Counted from the first letter of the stretch, positions 50,807 through 61,067 are shown. The stretch: DNA of 64,000 nt from Desulfofundulus thermobenzoicus (GCF_009428905.1 NZ_WHYR01000008.1:1-64000); one strand, 5' to 3'. The notes: generated from the letters alone by a model not told the origin. Numbers and translations are program-made.

Positions 50807-50992
50807 ATACTGTCAGAGGACGCCGGAGGGCAAAAAACAATGTATGGGGCCAAATGGACAAGCTGAGCCGGTAAATCGGTTAATTGAGACAAAATTTACA
50901 TATCAACCAGCCGTTCCCCCGGCTGAAACCCACCCCGGTCAAGACATCGGCTATTCCAGGTGAACTGCCCGGCCGGTTTCGCCGGGGGCATT

Positions 50993-51433
50993 TTAACCGC
51001 CCCGGTCCGGCTGCTCCACGGCAAACAGCAATTCCGCCTCCGCGGCCAGCTGGTCCCCCACCAGGGCCCGCCCCGCCGCCCTGCCCACGGGCCCGCGCAT
51101 TTTTACAATCTCCACTTCCAGGCGCAGTTGATCCCCGGGCACCACCTGCCGGCGGAAACGGGCCTTTTCAATGCCGGCAAACAGGGCCAGCCGCCCGGCA
51201 AACTCCGGCATTTTCAACAGGGCCACCGCCCCCACCTGGGCCATGGCCTCGATGATGAGCACGCCGGGCATCACCGGGCGGCCGGGAAAATGCCCCTGGA
51301 AAAAGGGTTCATTTATGGTCACATTTTTAATGCCCACCGCCCGCTTACCCTCTTCCACTTCCAGGATCCTGTCCACCAGCAGGAAGGGATGGCGGTGGGG
51401 TAGAATACTTTGTACGGATTGAATGTCCAGCAT
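50993..51433 (-). CDS. fabZ: 3-hydroxyacyl-ACP dehydratase FabZ
   Basis: The product has 146 residues. [13 protein letters not shown] has the catalytic His and [20 protein letters not shown] the catalytic Glu. It dehydrates hydroxyacyl-ACP in fatty acid synthesis as a hot-dog-fold oligomer. The start ATG 51433 gives the usual N-terminus, but its ribosome-binding site is weak. In an isolated position near envelope genes. Confidence 0.92.
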   Translation of the reverse strand: MLDIQSVQSILPHRHPFLLVDRILEVEEGKRAVGIKNVTINEPFFQGHFPGRPVMPGVLIIEAMAQVGAVALLKMPEFAGRLALFAGIEKARFRRQVVPGDQLRLEVEIVKMRGPVGRAAGRALVGDQLAAEAELLFAVEQPDRGG

Positions 51434-51559
51434 ATTGCTTTTGACCGGCGGCAGCCGGTTTGACGCTCCTTTCCCGTGGATCTTCAGCAAAAGGTCCCAC
51501 AGGTACATTATACCACACGGGCAATTTCCTGGCTAATTTTTTCCCGGGGGTTTTGCCAA

Positions 51560-53644
51560 ATGAATGAGCAAAAAGGATACGACAACCGGAGGGCGGTCCA
51601 AAGCCGGACCGGCCGGGGCCGCTTATTCCCCTTCCGGCCCGCGGCGCTGCTCCTGGCCCTTCTTTTACCGGCCATCCTGGCCGCCGCCTGCACCGCCGAT
51701 GCCGCCAAATACGATATCGTCATTTACGGCGGCAGCTTCGCCGGCTGTGCCGCCGCCCGCACCGCCGCCCAGGCCGCCCCGGACAAATCCATCCTGCTGG
51801 TGGTGCCGGACCCGGTGCCGGCCCTGGGCGGCACCGGCACCATCGGCGGTCAGAACTTTTTCGACATCCGCCTCTGGCATAATCAACTGGTGACCGGCGG
51901 TTCCTTTGCCCGCTGGTACAGTCAAACCGGCCAGTTCTACAATACGGCGGCCATGGCGGAACTGCTGCGGGAGGATCTGGCCGGTCACGCTAATATCTCT
52001 ATTCTCTGGTCGCACGATATAGAAGCGGTAGATACTGCCAGCCACCCCCGGCGCATTATTTCTTTGAAGCTGCGGACGGTTGTACGGCGCGGGGACGGAT
52101 TCACCCGCTGGGGCGTACGTACGCGCCGGGTGTGGGGACGGGTATTTATTGACGCCTCCGACGACGGCCGCCTGGTCCGCCTGGCCGGCCTGACCACCAC
52201 CGCCGGGCGCCATGATTGGCCGGTGGTCCACCTGGACAGCACGGAACAGGACCGGTGGGGGGCGCTGACAGGCCGCCGGGAACTGGCCCGGCAGCAAGCG
52301 GCCACCCTGATGTTCAAGGTCAAAGGGGTGGCGGTACCTTCCCTGGCAGCGGGCCGGACGGTCCGGATGGGGGACCTGATCTTTACCCGCAGCCCATCGG
52401 GCACCATGGGTATGGCCGGGGGCAACCGGACCTTCCGGGAAAACCCGGTGGTCAGGGCCTTCAACCATCACTACGGACCCCTGGGCTTTGCCTTAAAGCC
52501 CTTTAACGCCGCCCAGGACGGCCCGGGCAGCGACCAGTGGTGGGTGAATACACTGCTCATATTCAACGTGGACGGCAGGGCCAACCTGCGGGACCGGGGA
52601 ACCGGACGTTATCCGGCCGTGCGGCCGGACTACATGGATGTGGATACGGCCCGTCTGAAAGCCATAGAGATGCTGAAGGAACCCGCCTTCCTGGAGGCCC
52701 TGCGCCAGTTTTCCGCCGTGGACCCCCATACGGGACGGCGGTACGGCTTCCAGAGGGCGGAACTGGTAGCGGACAACCGGGGAAATCCGGTGGTGGGGGA
52801 CATTCTCTACCTCAGGGAAACGGTACACCTGCCCCTGGAGGAACGCAGGGCGGGACATGATTCGGAAGATACGAACTATGCCCTGACGGCGGCGGCCTGC
52901 CAGGGGGCGGGGGGCACCAACAGGACTGCCGGAAAGCAACGGAAAGGGCGTGACGGAAAGGGCGGCGTTAATGAAGATACTCCCGAAGCGCCGCCAAAGG
53001 GCACAATCCTGAAAAGCACAAAGGCAAATAGCGGAGTTTCCGGCGGGAGAACCGCCCCGGTGGCCGCCCGGACCGGTCCGGACCGGGTTGAGGCAAACCC
53101 GGGCCCTAAACATTATCAGGAGGAAACGGCCGCGACCAACACGCGGACCCCGGGAAAGGAACAGGCCGCCAGCTGGGAAGATCTTTTCAAAGGAACGGAG
53201 GAAGGGAAAAACAGGCCCACCGGAGCCGATGAAGCCAATTACCCCGACCGTATCGGCCTGGGTTATTATACCATGGACATCAACGCTTACAGCTACGCCG
53301 ACATGCAGTCCGGCACAAACCCCGTCTGGCCGGTGACGGGCATCTTGCGCCCCGACTGGCAGTCCCGGGGCGGCAACCCGGTGAACCCGGTTTACCTGCC
53401 CTACCGTATGCTGGTCACACCCCGGGCGGAAAACCTGCTGGTGCCGGGCTATGCCACGGGGGCTTGTTCCCTGGCCTGGGCGGAAATACGGGTGATCCCC
53501 AACCTGTGCGTGCTGGGGGACGCGGCCGGGGCGGCGGCGGCCCGGGCGGTACTTTTCGGTGAAATGCCGGCACGCTTCGGCCCGGAACAGATCAGGTGGG
53601 TGCAGGAAACCCTGCGCCGGGCGGGGGCACGGCTGGAGAAGTGA
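51560..53644 (+). CDS. Secreted FAD-dependent oxidoreductase with a disordered insert
   Basis: The product has 694 residues. A signal peptide or lipoprotein signal (LLLALLLPAILAAAC) leads. The FAD_oxidored (PF12831-like) fold follows: YDIVIYGGSFAGCAAARTA, RVFIDASDDGRLVRLAG and a C-terminal NLCVLGDAAGAAAA. Between DSEDTNYAL and YPDRIGLGYYTMDINAY lies a ~110-residue low-complexity insert (about 447-557; rich in Gly, Lys, Thr, Pro), where relatives are continuous. Substrate unknown. It converges on vapC with a 53-base overlap. Confidence 0.78.
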   Translation: MNEQKGYDNRRAVQSRTGRGRLFPFRPAALLLALLLPAILAAACTADAAKYDIVIYGGSFAGCAAARTAAQAAPDKSILLVVPDPVPALGGTGTIGGQNFFDIRLWHNQLVTGGSFARWYSQTGQFYNTAAMAELLREDLAGHANISILWSHDIEAVDTASHPRRIISLKLRTVVRRGDGFTRWGVRTRRVWGRVFIDASDDGRLVRLAGLTTTAGRHDWPVVHLDSTEQDRWGALTGRRELARQQAATLMFKVKGVAVPSLAAGRTVRMGDLIFTRSPSGTMGMAGGNRTFRENPVVRAFNHHYGPLGFALKPFNAAQDGPGSDQWWVNTLLIFNVDGRANLRDRGTGRYPAVRPDYMDVDTARLKAIEMLKEPAFLEALRQFSAVDPHTGRRYGFQRAELVADNRGNPVVGDILYLRETVHLPLEERRAGHDSEDTNYALTAAACQGAGGTNRTAGKQRKGRDGKGGVNEDTPEAPPKGTILKSTKANSGVSGGRTAPVAARTGPDRVEANPGPKHYQEETAATNTRTPGKEQAASWEDLFKGTEEGKNRPTGADEANYPDRIGLGYYTMDINAYSYADMQSGTNPVWPVTGILRPDWQSRGGNPVNPVYLPYRMLVTPRAENLLVPGYATGACSLAWAEIRVIPNLCVLGDAAGAAAARAVLFGEMPARFGPEQIRWVQETLRRAGARLEK

Positions 53645-54092
53645 GGAACTCTTCCAGATAAATATAGGGCACTGCCAGATTCTTTTTCGCACATTCCCGA
53701 TCATTCCCAATTAAGGCACAATCCGTAGTCGCTGCCGTCGCCACCAAAATAGCATCGGGCACCTTCAAATTGGTAGCAGCACGCACCTCCGCAGCTCGCA
53801 CGGCGATATCCCGGGTTAGATCAATTACCTCCAGGTTTGGGAAATAATTTATAAAAAGCATTATTTTCTCAACCAGTTCTTCATTACCGGCTCGCAACGG
53901 TTTTACCAGCAATTCCGTGACTGAGATAACGGACAGGTAAGCCCGGATCTTTCCGGCCTCCACCATTTGAAACAGCTCCCCGGCCCCCTGCCCGAAAACG
54001 GGATTGTTTTCCAAAAAATATATGGCTATATTGGTATCAATCAATACCCTTTGATGTTTTTTAACCGTGGCCAAAAACTCCGTTATTCCCAT
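53592..54092 (-). CDS. vapC: PIN-domain toxin, VapC-like
   Basis: The 166-residue product has the four acidic PIN positions: LIDTNIAIYFL, SVTELLV, VPDAILVATA and GNDREC. The tail beyond EEFLTS (PAVPPPGAGFPAPT) is Pro-rich and reads through the end of the FAD gene on the other strand. It starts inside the antitoxin gene end (10-base overlap), as usual for TA pairs. It should cleave RNA. Confidence 0.85.
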   Translation of the reverse strand: MGITEFLATVKKHQRVLIDTNIAIYFLENNPVFGQGAGELFQMVEAGKIRAYLSVISVTELLVKPLRAGNEELVEKIMLFINYFPNLEVIDLTRDIAVRAAEVRAATNLKVPDAILVATAATTDCALIGNDRECAKKNLAVPYIYLEEFLTSPAVPPPGAGFPAPT

Positions 54093-54322
54093 GAATCCCG
54101 TTCCTTTCGCACGTACCGGTCAATTTCCTCCATCGTACGTCCGTAAATCCCCCCGGCGCTACCCGAAAGGTACCGACTAAAGGATCCGGGCATCCGGGTT
54201 AAAATCAGTCTGTCGTCTTTAATCTCCAAGAGTAAACGGTCCCCCTCTTTGAGATTTAGCTTCCGGCAAATTCCGGCCGGAAGGGTAACCTGCCGCTTGC
54301 TGGACAACTTTACAACGGCCAT
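54083..54322 (-). CDS. vapB: AbrB-type antitoxin, VapB-like
   Basis: The 79-residue product has the AbrB/SpoVT fold (MAVVKLSSKRQVTLPAGICR, LKEGDRLLLEI) and a C-terminal helix with GRTMEEIDRYVRKERDSWE, which neutralises the PIN toxin. Start ATG 54322 after GGGGAG; the longer ATG frame is spurious. Confidence 0.85.
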   Translation of the reverse strand: MAVVKLSSKRQVTLPAGICRKLNLKEGDRLLLEIKDDRLILTRMPGSFSRYLSGSAGGIYGRTMEEIDRYVRKERDSWE

Positions 54323-54496
54323 TTTAACTTTACTCCCCTTTTCTTTTCTTACTACTAATATAGAATACTTTACATTTAAAATCAACGTCACCTTTGGACA
54401 GTTTTCCTTGATGGGAACTTTTTCTTTCATGGAAACGTCTAAAAATAAGGGTGGGGCTTTCGCACCCAAAACCATGAAAGGGAAAGGAGATTTTTG

Positions 54497-56731
54497 ATGT
54501 TTAAGCGCAAGTGTCTGGTTTACGTCCTGCTGGCCCTGTTCCTGCTGGCCCTGCCGGCGGCGGCCGGGGCGGCGGGAGACGACCCGGTGGTAAGAAGCCG
54601 GTCCACGGAGATAATCGGTGAGGGAGCGGCCCTGACCACCTATATTTTACATAACCGGGACGGCCAGATAAAAGCCTATGTCCTGAAACTGGACCTGACC
54701 AACCCCTACCTGGAATTAAAGACCCTGGTGGGCGCTGCGGGGACCCTGGAGAACAGGGCACCCCTTACCCGGATGGTGGAGGGGCAGAAAAATGCCGTGG
54801 CGGCCGTTAACGCCGGCTTTTTTGTCATGGCCAACGGCAAGCCCGTGGGGACCATCATCCGGGACGGGGAGCTGGTATCCAGCCCGAACATGCGCGGGGA
54901 CATGCCCGTCTTCGCCCTGGATGAAAACCGCCGCCCGCTGCTGGATTTCTTCCAGTTTTCCGGTGAAGTGAAAACGGCCGGCGGCAAGAGCTACCCCCTT
55001 TTCGGCGTGAATAAGCCCGCCTACAACCTGACCGACGGCAGCCTTTCCGACAGCGACCACCTGACCCTGTACAACCGCCTCTGGGGCACCAAAACCCGGG
55101 GCGGCGACCCCGACCACCCGGAGGCCATGGTGGCCCGGGTGGAAAACGGCATCGTCCGGGAAGTGCTGCCGGCTAAAGATGCCGCCTTCGACATTCCGGC
55201 CAACGGTTACGTCCTCTGGGGAGCCGGCGCGGCGGCCGCCTTCATCCGGGATAACCTTACCCCCGGAACGCCGGTAACCGTATCTTATAAAACCACACCC
55301 GACTATCAAAAAATAAAAGTGGCTGCGGGCAGCAACAGTTTTCTGGTGCAGCGGGGACAGGTGGCCCCCTTCCAGGAGGAACTGCGGGGTAAAACGGCCC
55401 GCACCGCCGTGGGTTATGCCGACGGGGGCAAAACCCTCTATTTCGTGGTGGTGGAAAAAAGCCCGGAAAGCGCCGGCATGGAGCAGAGAGATCTGGCCCG
55501 TTTCCTGGTGACCCTGGGCCTGACCGAAGCCCTGAACCTGGACGGCGGCGGTTCCACCACCCTGGTGGCCCGCCACCTGGGGGACGGCAGCCCCACCCTG
55601 ATCAACCGGCCCAAGGAAGGGCAGGAACGCCTTATTCCCGATGCCATCGGCATTTACAACAACGCCCCCCCGGGCGCACCGGCCGGTCTGATCATCTCCG
55701 GACCGGATACGGTGGTGGCCGGCACCTACGCCGAATACTCCGTGCAGGGCTACGATTCCCACTACCATCCCTGGCAGCCGGAAAATATTCAATGGGATTT
55801 ACCAGCAGGAACAAAGCTAATCGAGGAGAATATATATAATGGCGTTTACAGGGGCACTTTTTCCTTTACCGGCGCAGCACCGGCGGCAGCTACCCTGACG
55901 GCCCAAGCCGGCGGTGTGCGCGGCGCCAAAAACTTGCGGGTAATCCGGGCCGGCGATCTCCGCGCCCTGCAGGTAACCCCGGCCAGGATCAGTGCCCGCA
56001 GAGGCGAGAGCATCCCCCTGACTTTCCAGGTAATTACCGCAGAAGGGCAGGTTATACCCATCCCTGCGCAGTTCGTCTCCTGCCAGACCACCACCGGGAC
56101 GGTGAAGGAGGGGACCTTCCTGGCCGGTCAGGAACGGGGCAGGGGTATAATTACCGCGGCATTCGACGGTTTAACGGCGGAAGTACCCGTGCAGGTGGAG
56201 TGCCTTTTTACCGACAGCAGCGGCAGCTGGGCCTTTGAACAGATTGAAGACCTGGGAGCCCGGGGAATTTTAAAGGGTTTTGCCGATGGCACCTTCCGGC
56301 CGAACCAGCCGGTGACCCGGGCGGAAATGACCGCCCTGCTGGCCCGTGTACTCAACTGGCCGCCGGCGACCGGGGAAGTGCGTTTTAAGGATACTCTGCC
56401 CGCCTGGGCAAAGGGCGTAATTGCAGCCGGGGTGGCGCAGAATATGGTCAAGGGTTACCCCGACGGCACCTTCAGGGCGGATAACCGGATCACCAGAGCG
56501 GAACTGTGCGCTCTCCTGGACCGGGCGTTAAAGCCCGCCCCGGCGGCGCAGCAGTTGCCATTCCGGGACGCTTCCGCCATCCCCTCCTGGGCCAGGGACT
56601 CCGTTGCCCGGGTAGTGGCCGGCGGCCTGATGGGGGGCTACGAGGACAATACCCTGCGGCCCGGATGGCCCGTTACCCGGGCGGAAATGGCGGCCATAAT
56701 CTGGCGTCACTTAAAGGGCAAAGCTGAATAA
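54497..56731 (+). CDS. S-layer-anchored phosphodiester glycosidase (NAGPA domain with three SLH domains)
   Basis: The product has 744 residues. Signal peptide (YVLLALFLLALPAAAGAAG), then a phosphodiester glycosidase domain at about 50-390 (VAAVNAGFFVMANGKPVGTI, ALNLDGGGSTTLVAR, IPDAIGIYN). Two Ig-like segments follow (395-560). Three SLH repeats close it (GFADGTFRPNQPVTRAEM, GYPDGTFRADNRITRAEL and GYEDNTLRPGWPVTRAEM). SLH domains bind pyruvylated secondary wall polymers, so the csaB gene downstream is a functional partner. AGGAGA before ATG 54497. It is first in the cluster. Confidence 0.9.
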   Translation: MFKRKCLVYVLLALFLLALPAAAGAAGDDPVVRSRSTEIIGEGAALTTYILHNRDGQIKAYVLKLDLTNPYLELKTLVGAAGTLENRAPLTRMVEGQKNAVAAVNAGFFVMANGKPVGTIIRDGELVSSPNMRGDMPVFALDENRRPLLDFFQFSGEVKTAGGKSYPLFGVNKPAYNLTDGSLSDSDHLTLYNRLWGTKTRGGDPDHPEAMVARVENGIVREVLPAKDAAFDIPANGYVLWGAGAAAAFIRDNLTPGTPVTVSYKTTPDYQKIKVAAGSNSFLVQRGQVAPFQEELRGKTARTAVGYADGGKTLYFVVVEKSPESAGMEQRDLARFLVTLGLTEALNLDGGGSTTLVARHLGDGSPTLINRPKEGQERLIPDAIGIYNNAPPGAPAGLIISGPDTVVAGTYAEYSVQGYDSHYHPWQPENIQWDLPAGTKLIEENIYNGVYRGTFSFTGAAPAAATLTAQAGGVRGAKNLRVIRAGDLRALQVTPARISARRGESIPLTFQVITAEGQVIPIPAQFVSCQTTTGTVKEGTFLAGQERGRGIITAAFDGLTAEVPVQVECLFTDSSGSWAFEQIEDLGARGILKGFADGTFRPNQPVTRAEMTALLARVLNWPPATGEVRFKDTLPAWAKGVIAAGVAQNMVKGYPDGTFRADNRITRAELCALLDRALKPAPAAQQLPFRDASAIPSWARDSVARVVAGGLMGGYEDNTLRPGWPVTRAEMAAIIWRHLKGKAE

Positions 56732-56763
56732 AGATAAAAAGTATAAAAGGTGGCCTTTCCTGG

Positions 56764-57882
56764 ATGGCGCAACCAACCACAATATTGCTGGCCCTGATGA
56801 AACTGGACATAGGCGGCGCGGAGACCCATGCCGTGGTGCTGTGCCGTCATTTAACGGAAATGGGTTACAGGGTGATCATGGCTTCCTACGGCGGCTGTTT
56901 TGTGGAAGAAATAGCCCGGTACGGCGTAAAGCACTACCGGGTTCCTTTGCATTTGCCCCGGATCTCCTACATCTGGCAATCCATGCGGGAGATGCGCCGG
57001 ATCGTGGCGGAGGAAGGGGTGGATTTGATCCACGCCCATGCCCGCATCCCGGCCTTTGTGGCCGCCTTCATGGGCCGGCCGCCCCATGTGCGCTTCATCA
57101 CCACCGCCCATTTCAACTTTGACTACCGCTACGGCTTAAAATACCTTTCCCAATGGGGGGAAAGGACCATTGCCGTCAGCGAAGATATCAAAGAACACCT
57201 GGTCCGGCATTTCGGGGTGCCGGCGGAACAAATCGTGGTCATACCCAACGGCATCGACACCGAGGCCTTCAGCCCCGCCATTGCCGGGGAGCACCCCCCG
57301 GGCCGGGGCCGGCCGGCCATTGTCCTGGTCAGCCGCCTGGACGGGGAGCTGGCCACGGTGGCGCAGAATTTGATTGCCGCCTGCGCCGTGGTTTATGAAC
57401 AGGCCCCGGGTATGCGCGTATCCATCGTGGGCGACGGCAACCGGCGGGCCGAAGTGGCAAAAAGCGCCGCCGAGCTCAATGCCCGGGCGGGCCGGGAAGT
57501 GGTGCGCCTGCTGGGCGCCTGCACCCAGGTGAATAAAATCCTGGTGCAAAACGACCTGGTGGTGGGCGTGAGCCGGGTGGCCCTGGAGGCCATGGCCTGC
57601 GCCAGGCCGGTCCTGCTGGCCGGCCCCCAGGGTTTCGGGGGGCTTTTGGATGCCGGCGACCTGCCGTCCTTCCAGAAGGACAATTTCACCGCCCGCTCCA
57701 GAGACGAGCAGTCCACGGTGGACAACCTGGCCAATGCCCTGCGGGAATTCCTGCGGCGACCCCCGGACTGGCGGGCCGAAACCGGGCGGATTTTCCGGGA
57801 ATTTGTCATCCAGGAATACAGCGGCCGGAAAATGGCCCGGGACGTGGCCCGGGTATATGAGGAAGTTCTTTCAACACCGTAG
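56764..57882 (+). CDS. Glycosyltransferase family 4
   Basis: The protein has 372 residues of GT-B fold. MKLDIGGAETHAVVLCRHL, IHAHARIPAF, VIPNGIDTEAF and the sugar-nucleotide site VVGVSRVALEAMACARPVLL are present; the usual EGFG is replaced by GVSRVALEAMA. It transfers a sugar to a wall polymer. It follows the SLH gene by 32 bases. Confidence 0.88.
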   Translation: MAQPTTILLALMKLDIGGAETHAVVLCRHLTEMGYRVIMASYGGCFVEEIARYGVKHYRVPLHLPRISYIWQSMREMRRIVAEEGVDLIHAHARIPAFVAAFMGRPPHVRFITTAHFNFDYRYGLKYLSQWGERTIAVSEDIKEHLVRHFGVPAEQIVVIPNGIDTEAFSPAIAGEHPPGRGRPAIVLVSRLDGELATVAQNLIAACAVVYEQAPGMRVSIVGDGNRRAEVAKSAAELNARAGREVVRLLGACTQVNKILVQNDLVVGVSRVALEAMACARPVLLAGPQGFGGLLDAGDLPSFQKDNFTARSRDEQSTVDNLANALREFLRRPPDWRAETGRIFREFVIQEYSGRKMARDVARVYEEVLSTP

Positions 57883-57954
57883 CCGGCCCGTTTCCGGGCA
57901 GGTTCGGAGTGAATAAAAGGGTACCAAATTATATTAAAGAAAAGGATGGATCAT

Positions 57955-58464
57955 ATGAAATTTATTGATGAAAAAGGCAGGTTCTTCGGCGTCCTGAATA
58001 TCATTGATTTACTTATTATTTTGCTGGTACTGGGAGCTATTGCCGGTATTTTTGCCAAGACATCAGTGTTAAAACGCATAAACCGGAACTTTACCGAGGT
58101 TCCTGCCCGTATGCAGTTGATAGTTGAAAATGTACGTCAAACTACCGCCGATGCGGTGAAGCCCGGTGATATAATCAAAGAAGTGCGCTCGGGCGAGCAG
58201 CTCGGCGTGGTAAAAGAGGTAAAAGTGGAGGACTATAAGGAAAAGGCTGCAGATTCCCAGGGGAACTGGCATATGTCCCCCGTCCCGGACAAAAAAACCA
58301 TTTTCATTACCCTGGAGGGAAATTTAAAGTCATATAACAATGAATTTCGCGCCGGGCAGACCGATATTAAAATCGGCTCCAAAGTCAATGTAAAAAGCAA
58401 CATGTATACTTTCGAAGGTTATATTTTAAAAATAGAAACGATTAAGCAAGGAAATGGGAAATGA
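57955..58464 (+). CDS. DUF4330 domain membrane-anchored protein
   Basis: The 169-residue product has one N-terminal span (VLNIIDLLIILLVLGAIAGI) preceded by FIDEKGRFFG, the DUF4330 signature. The extracytoplasmic part is beta-rich with EVRSGEQLGVVKEV. The function is unknown; it occurs in polysaccharide clusters. ATG 57955 after AAAGGATGG. It overlaps the next gene (ATGATG). Confidence 0.8.
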   Translation: MKFIDEKGRFFGVLNIIDLLIILLVLGAIAGIFAKTSVLKRINRNFTEVPARMQLIVENVRQTTADAVKPGDIIKEVRSGEQLGVVKEVKVEDYKEKAADSQGNWHMSPVPDKKTIFITLEGNLKSYNNEFRAGQTDIKIGSKVNVKSNMYTFEGYILKIETIKQGNGK

Positions 58465-61004
58465 TGAACACCATCTCGGCAATCAACCATCACTTGAACA
58501 GGTTTACCGCAGGCTCAAAGATAATATCCTGCATTAAAGAAAGTTTGCTTTACCGAATCACCGCAAACAGGGCGGAAATTTTTGCCCTCGGGTTGATTAC
58601 TTTACTGGTCCCTTTTATACCGGTTTCCCTCTCCGCCCTCCTTATCGCCGCCACTGTTTTATTGTTTTCAGCCAGGGGGCGTTTCCGGGGCGTGCCGGGC
58701 CTGCCCCTGTTCAAGCAGTCGGCGGTTTTCTGGCTGCTTTTAGTTTTTCTCAGCATATTTTCCGTTGTCCCCCGCCAGAGCCTGGCGGTGTCCTTGCTTT
58801 ACGGCCTTTTTATCCTTTTTTACCTGATGTGTCTTATTGAACTGCAGGATGAAAGGAAAATCCATTTCCTGGTTTTAACCTTTCTGGCCTCCGCCACCCT
58901 GGAAGCTTTATACGGCCTGTACCAGCATTTTATTTCCCGGCCGCCGGTTGATCCCGGCTGGATTGATGCCAAATCCTTCCCGGAAATAACGGTGCGGGTC
59001 ATGGGCACCCTGGACAATCCCAATATCCTGGCCCATTACCTGGTGCCGGCCATTATCCTGGGTCTGGGCCTGCTGATGCAGCGGCAGAAAATATCCCTGC
59101 GCCTGATCCTGGGCGTTCAATCCGCCCTTCTGGCCCTCTGCCTGCTTTTTACCTGGTCCCGGGGCGGCTGGCTGGCATTCCTGACGGCCCTGCTGGTATT
59201 CTGCCTTTTTTACGACCGCCGGATCCTGCTCCTGGGCGCCCTGCTGCTGGGCATACTTTTCTGGTACCAGCCCGATCTGATCCTCAGCCGGCTGACCAGT
59301 GCCACCAACCTGCAGGATACCTCGGCCAATTATCGTTTTATGGTATGGAAGGCCGCCCTGGCCATGTTCCGCGACTTCTGGTTCAGCGGGGTGGGACCGG
59401 GCACCGCCGCCTTCAGCAAACTATACAGCCAGTTTTACGGTATCAGCGGCTTTTACGCCTACCATGCCCATAGTTTTTACCTGGAAATGCTGGTGGAGAT
59501 CGGCCTGTTCGGGGTGGCCGTTTTTGCCTGGCTGATGTTCAGTTTCTTCGGTTTCAGCCTGAGAAACGCTTTTAAAATGCCGGCGGGCATGCCCAGGACA
59601 GTAGCCCTGGCTGCCCTGGCCGGTATGGCCGGCTACCTGGTACACGGCCTGACGGAGAACTCCTGGTACAACTTCAAGCTGGTCTTTCTTTTCTGGTTTC
59701 TGATGGCCCTGGCCGTATCAGCCGCGCGGGTGGGAAAAACCGGTGGTGAAAACAGAAAACCATTTCCCGGTAACCCCGGGAGGCATGATTTGCAGTCACC
59801 GGGGCCTGCCGCCAGACCCTTGAGCGTATTGCACATCATCAGCGACGCCAATATTGGCGGTGCCGGACGGCACCTGCTCACTTTTTTAGATTATTTCGAC
59901 CGCTCTTTGTTAAACGTACGGGTGCTCTGCCCGGCCGGCTCCCTGCTGGCCCCTATGGTTAGAGCCAGGGGGGTGGAGGTCATGGAATTGCCCCAGATGC
60001 CCCCCGATGAATCCTTTCCACTGCGGGGCCTGTACCCACAGGTCAAAGAGATGGTACGGATCATTAAAAAATACAACATCCAGGTGGTGCATACCCACGC
60101 CAGCTTTGCCGGCCGTCTGGCGGCAAAGCTGGCCGGCGTGCAGTTGATTGTTTATACCAAGCACCGCATCGATCCCCTTGCACCGGCGCGGGGGTGGAAA
60201 TCCCGGCTGCTGAATATGGTCAACCACCTGACCTGTCACCGGGTGATTGCGGTAAGCCGGGCGGCCAGGGATAATCTAATCCAGCAGGGCGTTGCCCCGG
60301 AAAAGATTGTGGTTATTTACAACGGCATCGACATAAGGGGTTTCCGCCGGCGGGCGCAAAACCGGCCCGGTCCCGGGAAAACCGGGAAAGGAGAAGGATG
60401 GCCGGTGCTTCCGGACACGGGGAAAGGGGGGGAACCGGCGGGCCGGTCGTCGTCCGCCGCTCCCTTTACGGCCGGGGTGATCGCCCGCCTGGAACCGGAA
60501 AAGGGACACCGTTATTTCCTGGAGGCCGCCAGGATCATCCTTGAGCATGGTAAAAATGTCCGGTTTTTTATTGTGGGCACAGGTTCTCAGGAAAAGGCAT
60601 TAAAAGAATACGCACAGGAACTGGGAATTGCCGGGGAAGTGGTTTTCACCGGGCTGCGGGAGGACATCCCGGAAATAATTGGCGGCCTGGACGTGGTGGT
60701 TCTGCCTTCCTTAACCGAATCCCTCCCCCTGTCCCTGGTGGAGGGCATGGGCCTGGGTAAACCCTGTGTGGCCAGCAATGTGGGCGGTGTGCCGGAAATT
60801 ATCCAGGACGGCCACAACGGCCTGCTGGTGGCGCCGGGGGATGCCCGGGGGCTGGCGGAGATGATCCTCTTTCTTCTGGAAAACCCGGCGCGCGCCCGGG
60901 AACTGGGTGAAAACGCCGCCCGCACGGTGGAGGAAAAGTTCGACGCCCGGGTGATGGCGGAGAAGATCACCAATCTCTATTTCGAATACACCGCATCTCA
61001 TTGA
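58461..61004 (+). CDS. O-antigen ligase/polymerase fused to a GT4 glycosyltransferase
   Basis: The product has 847 residues. Residues 1-425: about eleven spans with the Wzy_C loop (TWSRGGWLAFLTALLVF, WYQPDLILSRL, GVGPGTAAFSKLY, YHAHSFYLEMLVEIGL). Residues 450-847: GT4 fold (VLHIISDANIGGAGRHLLTF, VHTHASFAGRLAAKL, VVIYNGIDIRGFRR, VVLPSLTESLPLSLVEGMGL). Two low-complexity linkers lie near 426-445 and 640-680. It may make and join a wall glycan in one protein. It overlaps the DUF4330 gene by 4 bases. Confidence 0.88.
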   Translation: MMNTISAINHHLNRFTAGSKIISCIKESLLYRITANRAEIFALGLITLLVPFIPVSLSALLIAATVLLFSARGRFRGVPGLPLFKQSAVFWLLLVFLSIFSVVPRQSLAVSLLYGLFILFYLMCLIELQDERKIHFLVLTFLASATLEALYGLYQHFISRPPVDPGWIDAKSFPEITVRVMGTLDNPNILAHYLVPAIILGLGLLMQRQKISLRLILGVQSALLALCLLFTWSRGGWLAFLTALLVFCLFYDRRILLLGALLLGILFWYQPDLILSRLTSATNLQDTSANYRFMVWKAALAMFRDFWFSGVGPGTAAFSKLYSQFYGISGFYAYHAHSFYLEMLVEIGLFGVAVFAWLMFSFFGFSLRNAFKMPAGMPRTVALAALAGMAGYLVHGLTENSWYNFKLVFLFWFLMALAVSAARVGKTGGENRKPFPGNPGRHDLQSPGPAARPLSVLHIISDANIGGAGRHLLTFLDYFDRSLLNVRVLCPAGSLLAPMVRARGVEVMELPQMPPDESFPLRGLYPQVKEMVRIIKKYNIQVVHTHASFAGRLAAKLAGVQLIVYTKHRIDPLAPARGWKSRLLNMVNHLTCHRVIAVSRAARDNLIQQGVAPEKIVVIYNGIDIRGFRRRAQNRPGPGKTGKGEGWPVLPDTGKGGEPAGRSSSAAPFTAGVIARLEPEKGHRYFLEAARIILEHGKNVRFFIVGTGSQEKALKEYAQELGIAGEVVFTGLREDIPEIIGGLDVVVLPSLTESLPLSLVEGMGLGKPCVASNVGGVPEIIQDGHNGLLVAPGDARGLAEMILFLLENPARARELGENAARTVEEKFDARVMAEKITNLYFEYTASH

Positions 61005-61067
61005 TCCCGCCTTCGCAGGAAATCCGCCTACCGGGTCCGTCCTGCTAAACTATATGACTCTTGATTA

